21,352 nt of DNA from Cudoniella acicularis. Lineage: Eukaryota; Ascomycota; Leotiomycetes; Helotiales; Helotiaceae. The first letter of the stretch is position 1. The number at the start of each line of letters is the position of its first letter. Both the position numbers and the translations under genes were made by a program. The stretch covers positions 1-21,352 of the forward strand of contig JAAMPI010001000.1 in the NCBI GenBank assembly GCA_013054445.1, written 5' to 3'. Below the pieces are notes generated by a model that saw only the letters and a program-made list of their open reading frames with translations, did no database searches and was not told the origin of the DNA. Positions 1-10,317 of the stretch are shown piece by piece.

Positions 1-1072
1 CGAGTGCTAATGAGCAAACGCAACATCGCGAACCCTTCTCCGCTCGGGCTTTGCGGTTTCGCCTTAACTACGTTTTTACTGTCGGCGATTAATATGCAGA
101 CGTTGGGGGTTACAACGCCGAATATTGTTGTTGCGGCTGCTTTTGCGTATGGGGGGCTGGTGCAGCTTTTGGCGGGGATGTGGTGCGTGTTTTTTTCTCT
201 TGTCGTTGTTTCTCTCTGTTATCCTTAGTCCCAATTAAGCTCTTCCTTTGAATTCGGTTTTGAATTTGAATTTGTTTATCAGTTATTAAATATTATGATT
301 ATTAGTCGAAAGGGGAGAAGCTAATCAGTGAGTGCTATGCGAGTAGGGAAATGGCAATAGGCAACACCTTCGGCGCTACATCTCTCTCCTCCTTCGGCGG
401 TTTCTGGATCAGCATAGCGATTATCCTCACCCCAGGCGGTTTCGCCATCGAGTCTTCGTATGACTCTCTCGAGTTTCAGCATGCGTTCTCGCTCTTCTTA
501 TTCGTATGTCTCCTTTTTCCCTTTCCCTCCCAACCTCACCTACCAAATCCAAACCCTCCAATCAACCCCCAAAAACACATCAAATAATCTAACAAAACCA
601 ACGCAAAAACACAGGGCTGGTTCATCTTCACAACGCTCCTCCTCCTCTGCACACTCTCCAGTTCCCTCGCCCACCTCTCCATCTTCCTCTCTCTCTCTCC
701 AGCTTTCCTCTGTCTCGCCCTCAGTCACCTGTATCCCCATATTACCTCTGCCTCTACCTCAACGATAGCAGCGACTTGGGCGCCAAATGAGCAATTGACG
801 TTTGCGGGCGGTGTTTTCGGTATGTTGAGTGCGTTTGCCGCGTGGTATAATGCTTTGGCGGGGATTGTGGGGACGGGGTTTACGTATGTTTTTCTCTTCT
901 TATTTTATTTTCTTCTTTGCCTTTGTTTCGTTTTGAGGGGAGGGGAAGAGAAAATGGGATGTTGGCTAATGGTTTTTGAACTAGGTTCTTCACGCTTCCT
1001 GTGGGGCATTTTCCTTGGTCGGAACATAGTCGGAATCGGAAGGTGGCTGCTAGGAAGGAGAGTCCTGTTTAG
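1..1072 (+). CDS. GPR1/FUN34/YaaH-family acetate transporter, 5' partial
   Basis: Multi-pass plasma-membrane carrier of the AceTr family (yeast Ady2/Ato, Yarrowia Gpr1), which takes up acetate and is linked to ammonium export. The first exon opens at the window edge with the family signature NPSPLG (usually NPAPLG), then TTFLLSAIN and TPNIVV. Exons: <1-182, 347-503, 615-883, 985-1072. Introns begin GTGCGT, GTATGT and GTATGT and end TAG, CAG and TAG; intron 1 has a CTAAT branch site at 321-325. Spliced, the frame runs without a stop through GNTFGATSLSSFGGFWIS, the GWFIFTTLLLLCTL helix and the FTLPVGHFPW tail motif to TAG at 1070-1072. The short hydrophilic tail (SEHSRNRKVAARKESPV) is basic and probably cytosolic. 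The start codon and N-terminal tail lie outside the window. Family assignment is firm; substrate (acetate, other monocarboxylates) is inferred from the family. Confidence 0.93.
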
Positions 1073-1955
1073 ACATATAAGGATGGATAGGGATATCTTT
1101 TTTTCTTCTGAAAAGAAAGGTAGGCTGTTTTAATATGCTTTCTTGGCGTAAGGGGGGTGGGTGGCTTTAGTAAGCGAGGTATAAGCGGGGATATATAGAC
1201 TAAGAAATAAAAATAATTAATCTATTTAATTAATCTATTATTTTATTAGATGCTCTAAATACTGCTTCAGCAAAGGGATAGGGCAGGATAATCTAAAATA
1301 ACTATATTATAGTAAGTAGAGGGTAAAAACTTAATTCTTACAGTAACTGAGGTATTGGGTTTTAAAAGCGCATATTTGGGGTTTCATCTGAAAGAGTGCC
1401 TTTTACGAGCGTAGAGATAGCGTAGCACAGCACTTCATATGACAGCCTTGCAGTAGGCAGTTAACACAGGAAAAAACAACACTCATAAGACTAAATATAA
1501 TTGTTGGTTGCGCAACTTGATTTACTGCACTAGCTTAGCTACAATACCTGTGTTCGCAAAGAAACCAACCACCTATCCACCCATTCATTACCGCATCCTC
1601 CATGACTTTTCATATATTTTTGTTTCACGGTTTTCCTTTCGTTCCGTTTCCTCCCCTTTCCTACCCATTTGCAAGTCCTTTGTTACCAAACTCACATGCG
1701 TATCCATCCATCGGTAAAAGAGTCCTCCCAAAAAAATACCAATCAACGTTTGACATGACAAAAGAAAGCAAACACCCCTCATCCGCGATTACATTCCATA
1801 TCTTTCCTTCCCCGTATGATCCAAGTGGTATCCGCGGTAGTGGTATCATCAAAGCAAAAATTCCCCTTCAATTTTCGGCGTGCGTGCGTACGTGGTGCAA
1901 AACAGTTAGGCCATTCATTACCCCTTCATCCATTAATAAACATTTTCAAAGTTTA
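1073..1955. other. Convergent intergenic region, AT-rich
   Basis: These 880 bases separate the 3' ends of the transporter (+) and the HAM1-like gene (-), so they must hold both 3' UTRs and terminators. About 1195-1330 is very AT-rich, with a twice-repeated TTAATCTATT-type motif near 1216-1245. The open frames here are short and have low-complexity or compositionally odd translations. I see no gene, tRNA or recognisable transposon end. Confidence 0.6.
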
Positions 1956-4900
1956 TTACGCGGATCCAGTGAAGATAGGGTTGTTAGCGCCAAAGGTAGT
2001 ATTGTAGTTTGTCTTGCCATTGACGGTGCCATTTTGGCTAGCAACTGCATCTTCCTTGCCGAAAGCGCGGTCAACTTGGTTGCTGAAGCCTGAAGGGATG
2101 CCAGTGCCAGTGGTGGAGCCATTACCGACGCCGGGGGTAGTGTAATTTCCAGTGACAGCTGAACCATTTCTAGTGCCTGGCAAAGCGGAGCTATTATAAC
2201 CAGGACCATTCTGCAAGTCCGCAAACTGAGCATTCGGATCTTGCAACTGATTGGTCGTAGAGTTGGTATTGTCAATGTTTCGAGGACCACGGGTACCGCC
2301 TTGAGTGACAGAGTGTGGCTTTTTGGTGACTTCGGCGACCTTGGGAATATCTGTCGACACTGAAGCTGAGCCCAATTTGAAAATTGGTGACTCCCAGTTG
2401 TTTCCCTTTCGGGCAAGTTCCTTGTACTCGGTTGCCTTGCTTGAAATGCCACCGGGCAATTTGATATCCGGGAAGATGGAATCGTGCTGTGTCATGGCCA
2501 TATTGACAGTGGTTTTGGAGGCAGCCTCGTCTGCCTTGCGCTTGCCTTGCATTATCTGCTTTTGAGCGGCTGTGGTGTAGCGTTGGTAGATATTGGGTGC
2601 ATTCTCTGGGTTTTCTGCAATCTGTGGGATGTTAGCTGCAAAAATTCACACACGAGGAATAAATTACTCACCTCCTTCTGAGCGCGATCGGCCTCAAGCT
2701 TGATTTGGTAACACAAAGAATCAAGCTCATGGACCTTGTCCTTGATGACCTTCTCCAGAGCCTTTTGAAGCGCCGGACGCATGACCTTTAACATCAAGGG
2801 TTTGAAAATGGCGAAAAGGAGTTTGTGCTTCGATTGCTTCAGCTTGATATTGAAGTTTTTAACATCGACATCCACCTTGTCCACCTTGAAGAAGTTTTGC
2901 CGGTCATTCTTAGCTGCGGTTGACATCTTCATCTTGAAACTGAAGCCGGTACCGCCGAGGTAGATATCAGCAACACCGAGGTCAGAGATCTTTGGAGTAC
3001 CCTGCTTTCTCTTGACATAGTAAGAGACGTCGCGCAGATCCATTTGAATGCCGGAGACGGAGACTTGAACTGCATTACGGTTCTTGTTGGCAATACCCTT
3101 GCGTCCCCATCGGAAGAAATTATCTTTTCGTTGTCAGTAAGTTTTTCCAAGAGATAATCAATCAGACTTACCATTAGTAACTTCGAATATATTTGGCATG
3201 AGATTGTCACTCTCAATGACGAGATTTTCAATAACAGCGTCAATCGTAGGGTCGCTGTATTCGATACGAGGAATTGGCACGTAACGAAGACTCTCGAATA
3301 TACCAGGAATGATAACCTCGCTGAGATCCTTGACTAAGTGAGGCTTGAAAGTTGGCTTTCCATTCTCATCGTTGCCGAGATCAGTGAAAAGCTTGTTCAT
3401 GGATTCGGCGAAACGCTTGTTCTGAGGATCTTGATCGAATTGATCGGCTAAGAATTTAATCTCGTCCAGAATACGATCGGTGTGGTTTCGGTAGCGATCG
3501 CGTAGAAGGAAGTTGCCACGATCATAGAGCTCGTTCCACTCATCAGTTGCGCGGTCCTCCATGGTGTAACCTTGCTGTTGGAGGCATTTTCTGATGTACG
3601 CGTCAATATTCTTGAACCATGATTTCAATTCGGGATCTTGGTCGGCATCACGATAGATGTTGTTGAGAGAATCGAACATATCGTCTGTTGAGGTGGAGTT
3701 TGCGAAACGTTCAATGAGTGTCTTGATATCTGTTAGCATTGGCTGATTTTGATTGACAAAACCTATTGGTTACCTTCAAGTCAGCTTCCGCGTTTTGGAG
3801 GGAATTGTCTGTATGAGCACCTTTGACGGTCCCAGTGGACTGCTGGCCAACGGTGTTAGCATGGCCAGCATAAGTTTCTGCCAAATTGAGCAAGGTGTTA
3901 ATCGCCTGCTGGTCTGAAGTTTTGTTAGCAAAGTCAATTAAAGGAGATAGGGGTGTGTACAGTCAGGGTGACTCTGGATCTCAACGACTAGCTTCTTAAG
4001 CCGCCAAATGGTTTGGTCGCGACGTTCTTCAGGCATCGTCTTGGATAGGTAGTTCTTAGCACGCTCTCTGTGTTCACGAGCTTTATCCTTGGCCTCATCA
4101 GGAACATTTTCCGACGCGCGCTGTCTGAGAGTGGCAGCACCGTTCTCAGCACCTCTCTGGGCATCAACAGAGTTAGTGCCATATTGTTGATCACGGCGAG
4201 CGAACTCTACAGCATCAACCGGATCGCGAGAGCCATCGGGATTTGCAGTTTCAGTGGCATTTCCTGCAGCTTCTCTGAGATCACCCTTGGTCAATGGGGT
4301 TTGCTTGCTGTACGTCGATCGGATTTGATTCTTGATGTTGCCAGCAGACATGTCAGGAACGTCGTGCCATGTGTTATCGTCTGCAGGTCTGTCGATTTGG
4401 GACAACAATTCCTCGCTTGGTTTGACTTTTGAGGCAGCCTTCGTGGCAGCATCGCCAGCAATGTCGCGGGCGAGAATGACAGCGTCATTGACTGAAATAA
4501 TTAGAAGATGCGGAAAATAGGTGTAAAAGCATACTCACGAAGCTTGCGAAATTGGCCATTGGAGATAAGGAGAGTGCCGAGTGTTCGAAGCCCCTCCAAA
4601 GCCTCGTTTCCATGCTGCTGTGCAGTTTCCTTATTTACTGGCGCGCCAGGGAGAGCAGCATTTCCACCATCGATCTTTTGCGATTGCCAAATGAAGTCTT
4701 GCAGCAAATTGCCCTGATTCTTCGTAAGGAGAAGGTATTTGGCTTGTTGAACGACGTCACGGAAGTCTGCGACCAATGCTTGACCTTCAGCTGATAGCTT
4801 TTTCGAGGGATGAGCAATTGGCTGTGACGCTAGGAAGGAGTTGAGAGCAATATCGATTTGCTCGTTCTATAGCAACTATGTCAGTACGCAATTTGTTGGG

Positions 4901-5097
4901 AATATGTCAGGTAATTGCTTACAGATGGAACTTTGCCAGCTTGGAAAGCTATATGTGTATTTGATCAGCATTTGTCGCGCAAAATTGAGGTCTAATGGGA
5001 ACTCACCTGAGAAGATGCCATAGAATTGCAACTTCCGATTTACATCTGCCTCCTTCTCTTTAATATTGGTAGGTCTGTTGACTCCGCTAGAAGCCAT
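1956..5097 (-). CDS. HAM1-like domain protein (HAM1_N/HAM1_C, formerly DUF5923/DUF4449)
   Basis: Predicted 927-residue protein of the fungal HAM1-like family, whose C-terminal domain is related to BPI/TULIP lipid-binding folds; the cellular role is poorly defined (a Cryptococcus member is named for hyphal anastomosis). Exons on the minus strand: 5097-5007, 4948-4923, 4866-4539, 4491-3961, 3913-3774, 3721-3172, 3123-2672, 2621-1956. All phases agree and no stop interrupts the frame. Recognisable stretches are YGIFSAFQAGKVPS (residues about 26-39, created by joining exons 1 and 2), LIERFANSTSTDDMFDS, IPRIEYSDPTIDAVIENLVI and GVADIYLGGTGFSFKMKMS. The last 100 residues are Gly/Asn/Thr-rich and probably disordered. 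No signal peptide or membrane span is seen. The ATG at 5097 is preceded by a pyrimidine-rich leader on the coding strand, usual for fungal promoters. Introns 5 and 6 appear to use AAG acceptors (see findings). Family confident, function unknown. Confidence 0.9.
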
Positions 5098-5480
5098 GAT
5101 GAAGATCGCACTGGAAAATGGGTATCAAAGATAAATCGAAAGGTTGAGCGACTCTATGAGAGTCGGAAAGCTGGTGTCTAGCGCAGCAAGGGATGTAGTC
5201 AGCGCGAGAATGTTCTGTTTAGAATAATTAATGTGCGATTGTGAAGACACGGTTGGTTTTGCGTAGCTTGAAATTTTTATTATGAGGGAGGAAGAAAGGT
5301 TGAGAGGTGTGCGAGAGGTTTTGATGTGAAGGGGTTTGGGTTGTTGGCCTTTGCGTACCTTGGCTAGGGATGAGATCAGCCCAGTTGATCCTCCGTGTTG
5401 ACAATGACAACGGGACAAAAAAATACTGTACGAGTAGCGTGCGAATAGGCAAGTCGCGTCTTCTTTTCCTTGGGATTCTG

Positions 5481-5697
5481 TTACAATAACAGGGTCTTGA
5501 AGCTGTTGCCAGCTTGGTTTTGGCTGGAAGCCATCAACGACGTCACTGGGCGGGCATTCCTCTCCGCTTGCAGCGCATGCATCGCGTCATAATTTCCTCT
5601 TACAACTTCCCCAGTCTTTGTCTCCCAGATCAGGGTTTCGAGCCAGCCATTGGCTGGATGAAGCGCCACCTCATCAATGTGAATGGTTGAGGTGTGG
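5481..5697 (-). other. Exon-like open frame, unrecognised
   Basis: A minus-strand frame opens after a CAG acceptor-like site (5700-5698) and runs to a stop at 5481-5483, about 71 codons. The translation (…IHIDEVALHPANGWLETLIW… then NYDAMHALQAERNARPV) has an ordinary, protein-like composition and no low complexity, unlike most frames nearby. A TGA lies just upstream in frame (5708-5706), so if real it would be a terminal exon joined to something further upstream, which I could not find. It may be a gene remnant or chance. I recognise no family. Confidence 0.2.
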
Positions 5698-5841
5698 CTG
5701 GGACATCAAGTTTAGGTTTTGCAGAAAGCCGAATTAGACTGTGACCCCTGAATCGCATACAGAAATGGTTTAGCTTCTACATCTGATAAATGAAGGATTA
5801 TTACATTTCAGTTACACGAATGGGATTTATGTACGTCATGA

Positions 5842-6238
5842 CTAGAAATCATCAAAAGCTTCACATGCTCCATCCATTATTGCGCGGCAGGTTGAAGTCT
5901 TCGCGTTGTACTCATATTCTGGTGTGTTCGTGATGATAGCATTGTTGGATTCCCATACCTGCGCTGACGTATCCCTGCCAATTGAAGTGTACCCTGTGCT
6001 GATCCCGCCTCCACAAAGTCGCAAATCGCCTCCCCCAAAATCCAAGAGTACTCCACAAATTAAAAGCAAACTATCAATTCATAAAAAATCTGTTTCAAAA
6101 CTACATCTTACCCCACGGCTCACAGCATAACAAGTTTCAGCTCCCTTAAAGACCCAGCAGCAGAAGCATTAAGCAGCAAACAAACAAGCCAACACCACAA
6201 GCGATCGCAAGAAATTAAGATCGATGACTTCATTGCTA
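5842..6238 (-). CDS. Possible small secreted protein, two exons (tentative)
   Basis: An ATG at 6238 opens a peptide starting MKSSILIS with a hydrophobic stretch ending LLLNASAAG, resembling a signal peptide with Ala-X-Ala-type cleavage, although D and R sit inside it. A GTGAGC donor at 6122 and a TAG acceptor at 6072-6070 give a 53-base intron. The joined frame continues into a Cys-containing domain (LRLCGGGISTGYTSIG, then TSTCRAIMDGACEAFDDF) ending at TAG 5842-5844. The second exon has reasonable composition, and its cysteines suit a small extracellular protein. The branch site is weak, the hydrophobic LVMLLLLICG produced at the joint is odd, and no family is recognised. It could be two unrelated chance frames. 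Confidence 0.22.
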
Positions 6239-6773
6239 CTTGGCGATAGCGATCAAGACCTTTCTTCGATAAATTATTTGCGTATGCACGGTGTTTGCTT
6301 TCGGGAAATAAGATGCTGATCTCTTTGGCTGTGACGACACGAGAGGAGGGATTTGTGGCTGAAGTGTGGAAGGGAGGGTTTAGGTAAGCAAATGGGAAGG
6401 GAGGGGGGATCACGGGATTGAGGAGTTTTGAGTTTTGTATCCTCTTTATTCTCGTTTTCGTTGAGGTTTAAATGAGAATATACCCGGATAGATTGTTTAT
6501 CGCCGCTGAGAGAAAGCTATGAATATTATGCATGTTCAAGTGCAGACTCTTCTATTAGAAACTCAGGTACTGAGGAACACTCACGAGTCACGACCCCACC
6601 ACAGCGTCAGGACCGTTGACTGCAGATAGTATACCGCGTCCACCGTTTCTCATCTCATTTAGAGTCACAGTCACCTTTTTGCCCCAGCCAAGAATTAAGT
6701 CGAAGTTTAATGAAATTCAGCGCATGTCTCAAATTGCCCACTTCCGTTAGTAATCAATTAATTCCCTTCAAAT

Positions 6774-8802
6774 TCAAATGCTCTTCTGCTTCTTACCCTT
6801 CTTAAAAGGCCGTTGCAAAAGCCTGCCTAGACGCTTCAATGAATCTGCTGTTGCAGAGCCGGCATACAGAACCCCGCTCATGGAACCGAATATCACGAAT
6901 GGAATTAGAGTGTAAGTCGCAAAGACTGTTTTCAAAATCAGCATATAAGTCAACGACACTTCATCCAATTTCGCCTTGCACAGGAGGAGAAGAGGAAAAA
7001 TAAGAGGGAAAGCAAACTTACAAAACCATCCTCCACTCTTCTTCACCACATTCCACAACTCCGTCCTCATAATCTCATTCGCACCATCCCACTTCCAAGG
7101 CCCAACAAGTCTAAACTTTGTATTGAAATTCGGTCCCATCGCCCACGTAAACGCCGTCTTGAATCCAAACCCGCACACCTCCGTAAAGCTAGCCGCAACC
7201 CCCATATCTAGCGCAAGCTGATACGCATACGCCTCGTGCTCAACCGCGTAATTCTCGTAATCCCTTCTACCAGGGTGCACTCTCAATTTGTAGTCGATAT
7301 CTCGAAGCTCGTTGCTAGGACGCATGTGGCCGAGGAGAGAGAGAACCCAATGCATGGCTTGCAGTTCTGAGAGGGGAGGGATTGCGCCGATGGCCGGACG
7401 CACGAAGCCGATGAAACCGACGCTGGGATCGGTGGAGGAGTAGATGCCACGGCGGTCGGCGGTGAGGGGTGTGGGGTATGTGCTGTCGAGGAAGGGGAAG
7501 GAGATGGTGTAGCCGGTGCAGAAGACGATGATGTCTGGTTTTAGGACTTTGTCTTTGAGGAGAGCGGCTTCGGGGCGTGTGCTGGGTGTGAATGTCACGA
7601 CGCCGGATGGTGAGATGGACTCTGGCCAAGGAGCGAGATCAATAGTTCGGTTTTGGGTGGGTTTGATAGGGATGTTGATTAGTTTTGAGCGGATGGTGTT
7701 GAAGAGTGATTTGGAGCGATAGGGAGCACTGATGTAGGGGATTGCTTTGCCAGATTTGACGAAAAGGACTGATGTGGTTAGGTAATGGATTTGGTTTGGG
7801 ACAAGATGAACTTACTGGTTGAAAGATGGAATCTTTCTGGAGAAATTCCGCCTGCCCATTGATCTAAGCCACCGGATGTACCTGATATCAGCCAGAACAC
7901 CCTCTTGGCCCACTGATCATAAGCTGTCCACATGAGAGAGCCTTTCTGGAGTGATGGGTGCACATATGCCGAGTCGAAGAGACTTGCAATTGACGTGTCG
8001 GCTGGGATATTCCGTTGTGCTTTCTCTGATTTGTTGATGCTACTCAAGATGATGGGAACAGGGAGTAACTGGAACGATTAGAGGAGTGTGAATTGGGGAG
8101 ACTTCGACTTACCTTAGGTGCATAGAAGAATCCATCTCTATGGCACATGGTTACAGACTTTGTTGGAGAAGTTACTGCGAGGAAAGAGATGTCATGAGCA
8201 GTCTCACCCGCACCTAGGACCATAATGTTCTTTCCCTCGCCGAAATCGCTCCTCTTCTTGAATTGGGAAGAATGCATCACCACAGGAACATTCTCAATGC
8301 CCTTGACATGTGGGATATCAGGCTCGACATGAAGTCCTGAGCATACAGCAACTGCATCACACTCCCATTCTTCTGTATCCTCACCTTTGGAGATGCTAAT
8401 CACATGGCCACCAGAAGCATTGCGTTTGACACTGGTCACGCTTGTTGTGAGTGAAATGTGTGGCCACAGATTAAAGTGGGTACTATAATCTTCCAGGTAC
8501 CTGACAAATGTCCCGACGGGAACAAAATCGGCATCCGAAGCCGGCAGTCGAAAGTCAGAAAAGGGAGTCAGATATTTAGAAGAGACAAGCTAGAGATGCT
8601 CAGTTATCCATCCTTCTTGCACGGGGAGAAGAGGTACCTCAGCATCTTCGTAAACACGGTACCTGAAGGTGCCTGCTACTGATTCTTTGGATTCGAACAA
8701 TCGTGCCTCGATTGGCTCGCCGCCATGGAAGTTGTGGGCTGTGATAAGGTACTTCAAGGTAACCAGTCCCGAGGGACCACCGCCAATGACTGCAACACGC
8801 AT
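6774..8802 (-). CDS. Flavin-containing monooxygenase (FMO-like, group B)
   Basis: FAD- and NADPH-dependent monooxygenase, predicted 597 residues. Exons on the minus strand: 8802-8638, 8589-8113, 8068-7816, 7768-7022, 6925-6774; phases agree throughout. The N-terminus MRVAVIGGGPSG (GxGxxG at residues 7-12) is the FAD Rossmann motif. A second nucleotide site, VLGAGETAHD (about 180-188), fits NADPH binding and follows an FMO-like VVMHSSQFK segment. CTGYTISFPFL (about 382-392) is the ATGY-type FMO motif. The last exon encodes a hydrophobic anchor (TYTLIPFVIFGSMSGVLYAG) and a very basic tail (KKGKKQKSI), so the enzyme is probably ER-membrane bound. The last intron (7021-6926) is 96 bases, in frame and stop-free; I placed it because of its GTAAGT donor, CTGAT branch and CAG acceptor, and because removal joins WF to FFATYTLIPF. 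Substrate (an N-, S- or carbonyl compound) cannot be read from sequence. Confidence 0.9.
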
Positions 8803-8829
8803 TTTTCTTGGCTGCGAGAAAGCAAGGCG

Positions 8830-9608
8830 AACTCCTGGGAGAACAGATGGAGGAAGCGGTGGCCTGTACTTGAAGTTGGCTCACAGGAATAAGATCGGCT
8901 ACGAGGTCGAAGAAGTGTTTCTGGCTGGGATCGAAGAGGACGAGTGAATCGGTGCTATTCGGAACCGGGCTTCTTCCTATAGTGAATGGATCGACGATAA
9001 CCACAAAAGCCTCTGCTTCTCTATTTACTATGACTGGACCTTTGGGATTTGCATCAATAATGGACCTGGGGATCTGCAGAAGCTGGAAGTTGAAGATAAG
9101 AGCAGCGACAGTGTAGCACATGGCTTCCAACCAGAAAAGGAAGGCCGCGCCGGCATTCCAACTAATCAATATGCTTGAGAAGAGCGTACATAACGCAGCT
9201 TTGCGTTGTACAAATGGGAGGGGCAATTGACCCAAATCATTCGTCCGGACTGTAGTGTTCCACAAGTTGGAACTTTATGAGGGCACCTGGGACATGCAAG
9301 TTGAGCCATTGGGCGATTTTAGCCGGACCATCGGGTTTGGGTTGGCGACTGGAGCGGTCCCAGGAAAAGTGTCTGACAGGTTCAAAGGATCGGGGCGACC
9401 CATCAGTGTCATTCACGGAAGACCCCAAATATGCAAACCACTGCAGAGGTCTAGGATTCCAAACGGCCTGCCAGTCGGGAGCGGCGCTGAACCAAGTGTT
9501 GGTGAGGGGTAACCTTACAGTATGCGACTCGTCGATTCGAGATATGTTCATGGCCATGAACGGCAGAATTCGAACAGGTGGCCAGCAGGTGGCAGACCAC
9601 AGACTCGC
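8830..9608 (-). pseudogene. Unrecognised coding-like stretch with a frameshift
   Basis: Two overlapping minus-strand frames look like one protein. Frame A is open from 9608 to the TGA at 9239-9237 and reads ASLWSATCWPPVRILPFMAM… then TNTWFSAAPDWQAVWNPRP and AQWLNLHVPGALIKFQ. Frame B is open from about 9276 onward and continues with DLGQLPLPFVQRK, then a strongly hydrophobic segment (ISWNAGAAFLFWLEAMCYTV), probably membrane-spanning, and FDPSQKHFFDLVADL. The two meet at about 9236-9245, where one extra base accounts for the change of frame. A candidate start lies upstream (ATG at 9652-9650 with GTAGGT donor, TAG acceptor at 9611-9609), but this is weak. Frame B runs on into the FMO first exon, so the true 3' end is unclear. 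No family recognised; it could be a pseudogene, a gene with a sequencing error, or one with an intron I missed. Confidence 0.35.
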
Positions 9609-10161
9609 CTAGAACCCCTGAAATACTCCGTATGCACATATGCACCTACCATGCCGGGTGCACTTGCCTTCTTGCCTGCTTGCCTGCTTGCCTCCACTAC
9701 CCTCCTTCCAGGTGAGACACGGTAGAGAAACGGTGTCCTGTATCACGTGCTCGCCTCTCCAATGGCCCACCCAGCTTCCAGGGTTCAGCGAGCGGTGACA
9801 GAACTCACCTTGCTGATTCCCAATTCCCTTGCAATCTTCAACATGCAATCATCCAGTCATCTGCGCATCATCTGCCGCTTTCTCCAGTATCCTTCTCAAG
9901 GCAACCATGCCCAACCCCACGAGCAGGGCAGACTGCAGCGGCAGCTTTCACCTCGCCGAATTCACCTGGCCTTCGCAGGATGGTTGATTCAATGATTCCC
10001 GGTCGCCCCGGCCAAGGCGGCGAGAGGGACGTTCGTAGCAGTGATGACATGCGTATTCACTCGGCATGCGCACTCAATCGCGCTCGTCGGCGGTTCAAAT
10101 TTATTACGTCCCAATGTGCTCGTTGCTTTCGCATTGTATAAGTATCTCTCGATAACCTTAC
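9609..10161. other. Non-coding stretch left of the homopolymer block
   Basis: No convincing coding frame. It contains an imperfect 8-base tandem repeat (9664-9695) and, on the plus strand at about 10136-10141, a TATAAG motif that could be the TATA box of a plus-strand gene cut off by the homopolymer block. It carries no GH3 sequence, so it is not the continuation of the gene on the other side. Confidence 0.4.
9664..9695. repeat. Imperfect 8-base tandem repeat, four copies
   Basis: Four head-to-tail copies of TTGCCTGC; the first ends TC and the last CC. Simple-sequence repeat with no visible function. Confidence 0.8.
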
Positions 10162-10182
10162 GGGGGGGGGGGGGGGGGGGGG

Positions 10183-10213
<31 letters not shown>

Positions 10214-10221
10214 AAAAAAAA
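10162..10221. repeat. Homopolymer block: 21 G, 21 C, 18 A
   Basis: 10162-10182 are all G, 10183-10203 all C and 10204-10221 all A. The G and C runs form a perfect 42-base palindrome. Such a stack is not a known fungal element. It lies inside what should be the first intron of the GH3 gene, and the sequences on its two sides do not belong together. I read it as an assembly or gap-filling artefact marking a misjoin; a natural hairpin is the less likely alternative. Confidence 0.85.
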
Positions 10222-10317
10222 GGCTACTTTGTTTTTGCGATTTCAGAAGTACTTTCTCGTTCTCAATCGCGTCTTTGTAATGAATAGGAATGAGTTAAAG
10301 AGCCCATTCATCCTTAC

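Larger units (their letters stand above)
5098..6773. other. Intergenic region between HAM1-like gene and FMO 3' end
   Basis: This stretch holds the promoter of the HAM1-like gene (C/T-rich on the minus strand around 5240-5350) and the 3' region of the monooxygenase gene. Two coding-like minus-strand pieces inside it are listed separately. Nothing else is recognisable. Confidence 0.5.

Noticed and set aside
1602..2093. 163-codon plus-strand frame overlapping the HAM1-like 3' end
   Set aside because: Second half is antisense to the well-supported HAM1-like last exon; first half is pyrimidine-rich spacer.
5906..6130. Plus-strand frame ending in a Pro/Lys-rich stretch
   Set aside because: Complement of the minus-strand exon-like frame, with low-complexity tail; no support.
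8639..8802. Continuation of the unknown frame B across the FMO first exon
   Set aside because: The FMO exon with its GxGxxG motif clearly owns this DNA; the overlap is a shadow.
10041..10280. Frame running through the homopolymer block (Gly, Pro and Lys runs)
   Set aside because: Produced only by translating the G, C and A runs; meaningless as protein.
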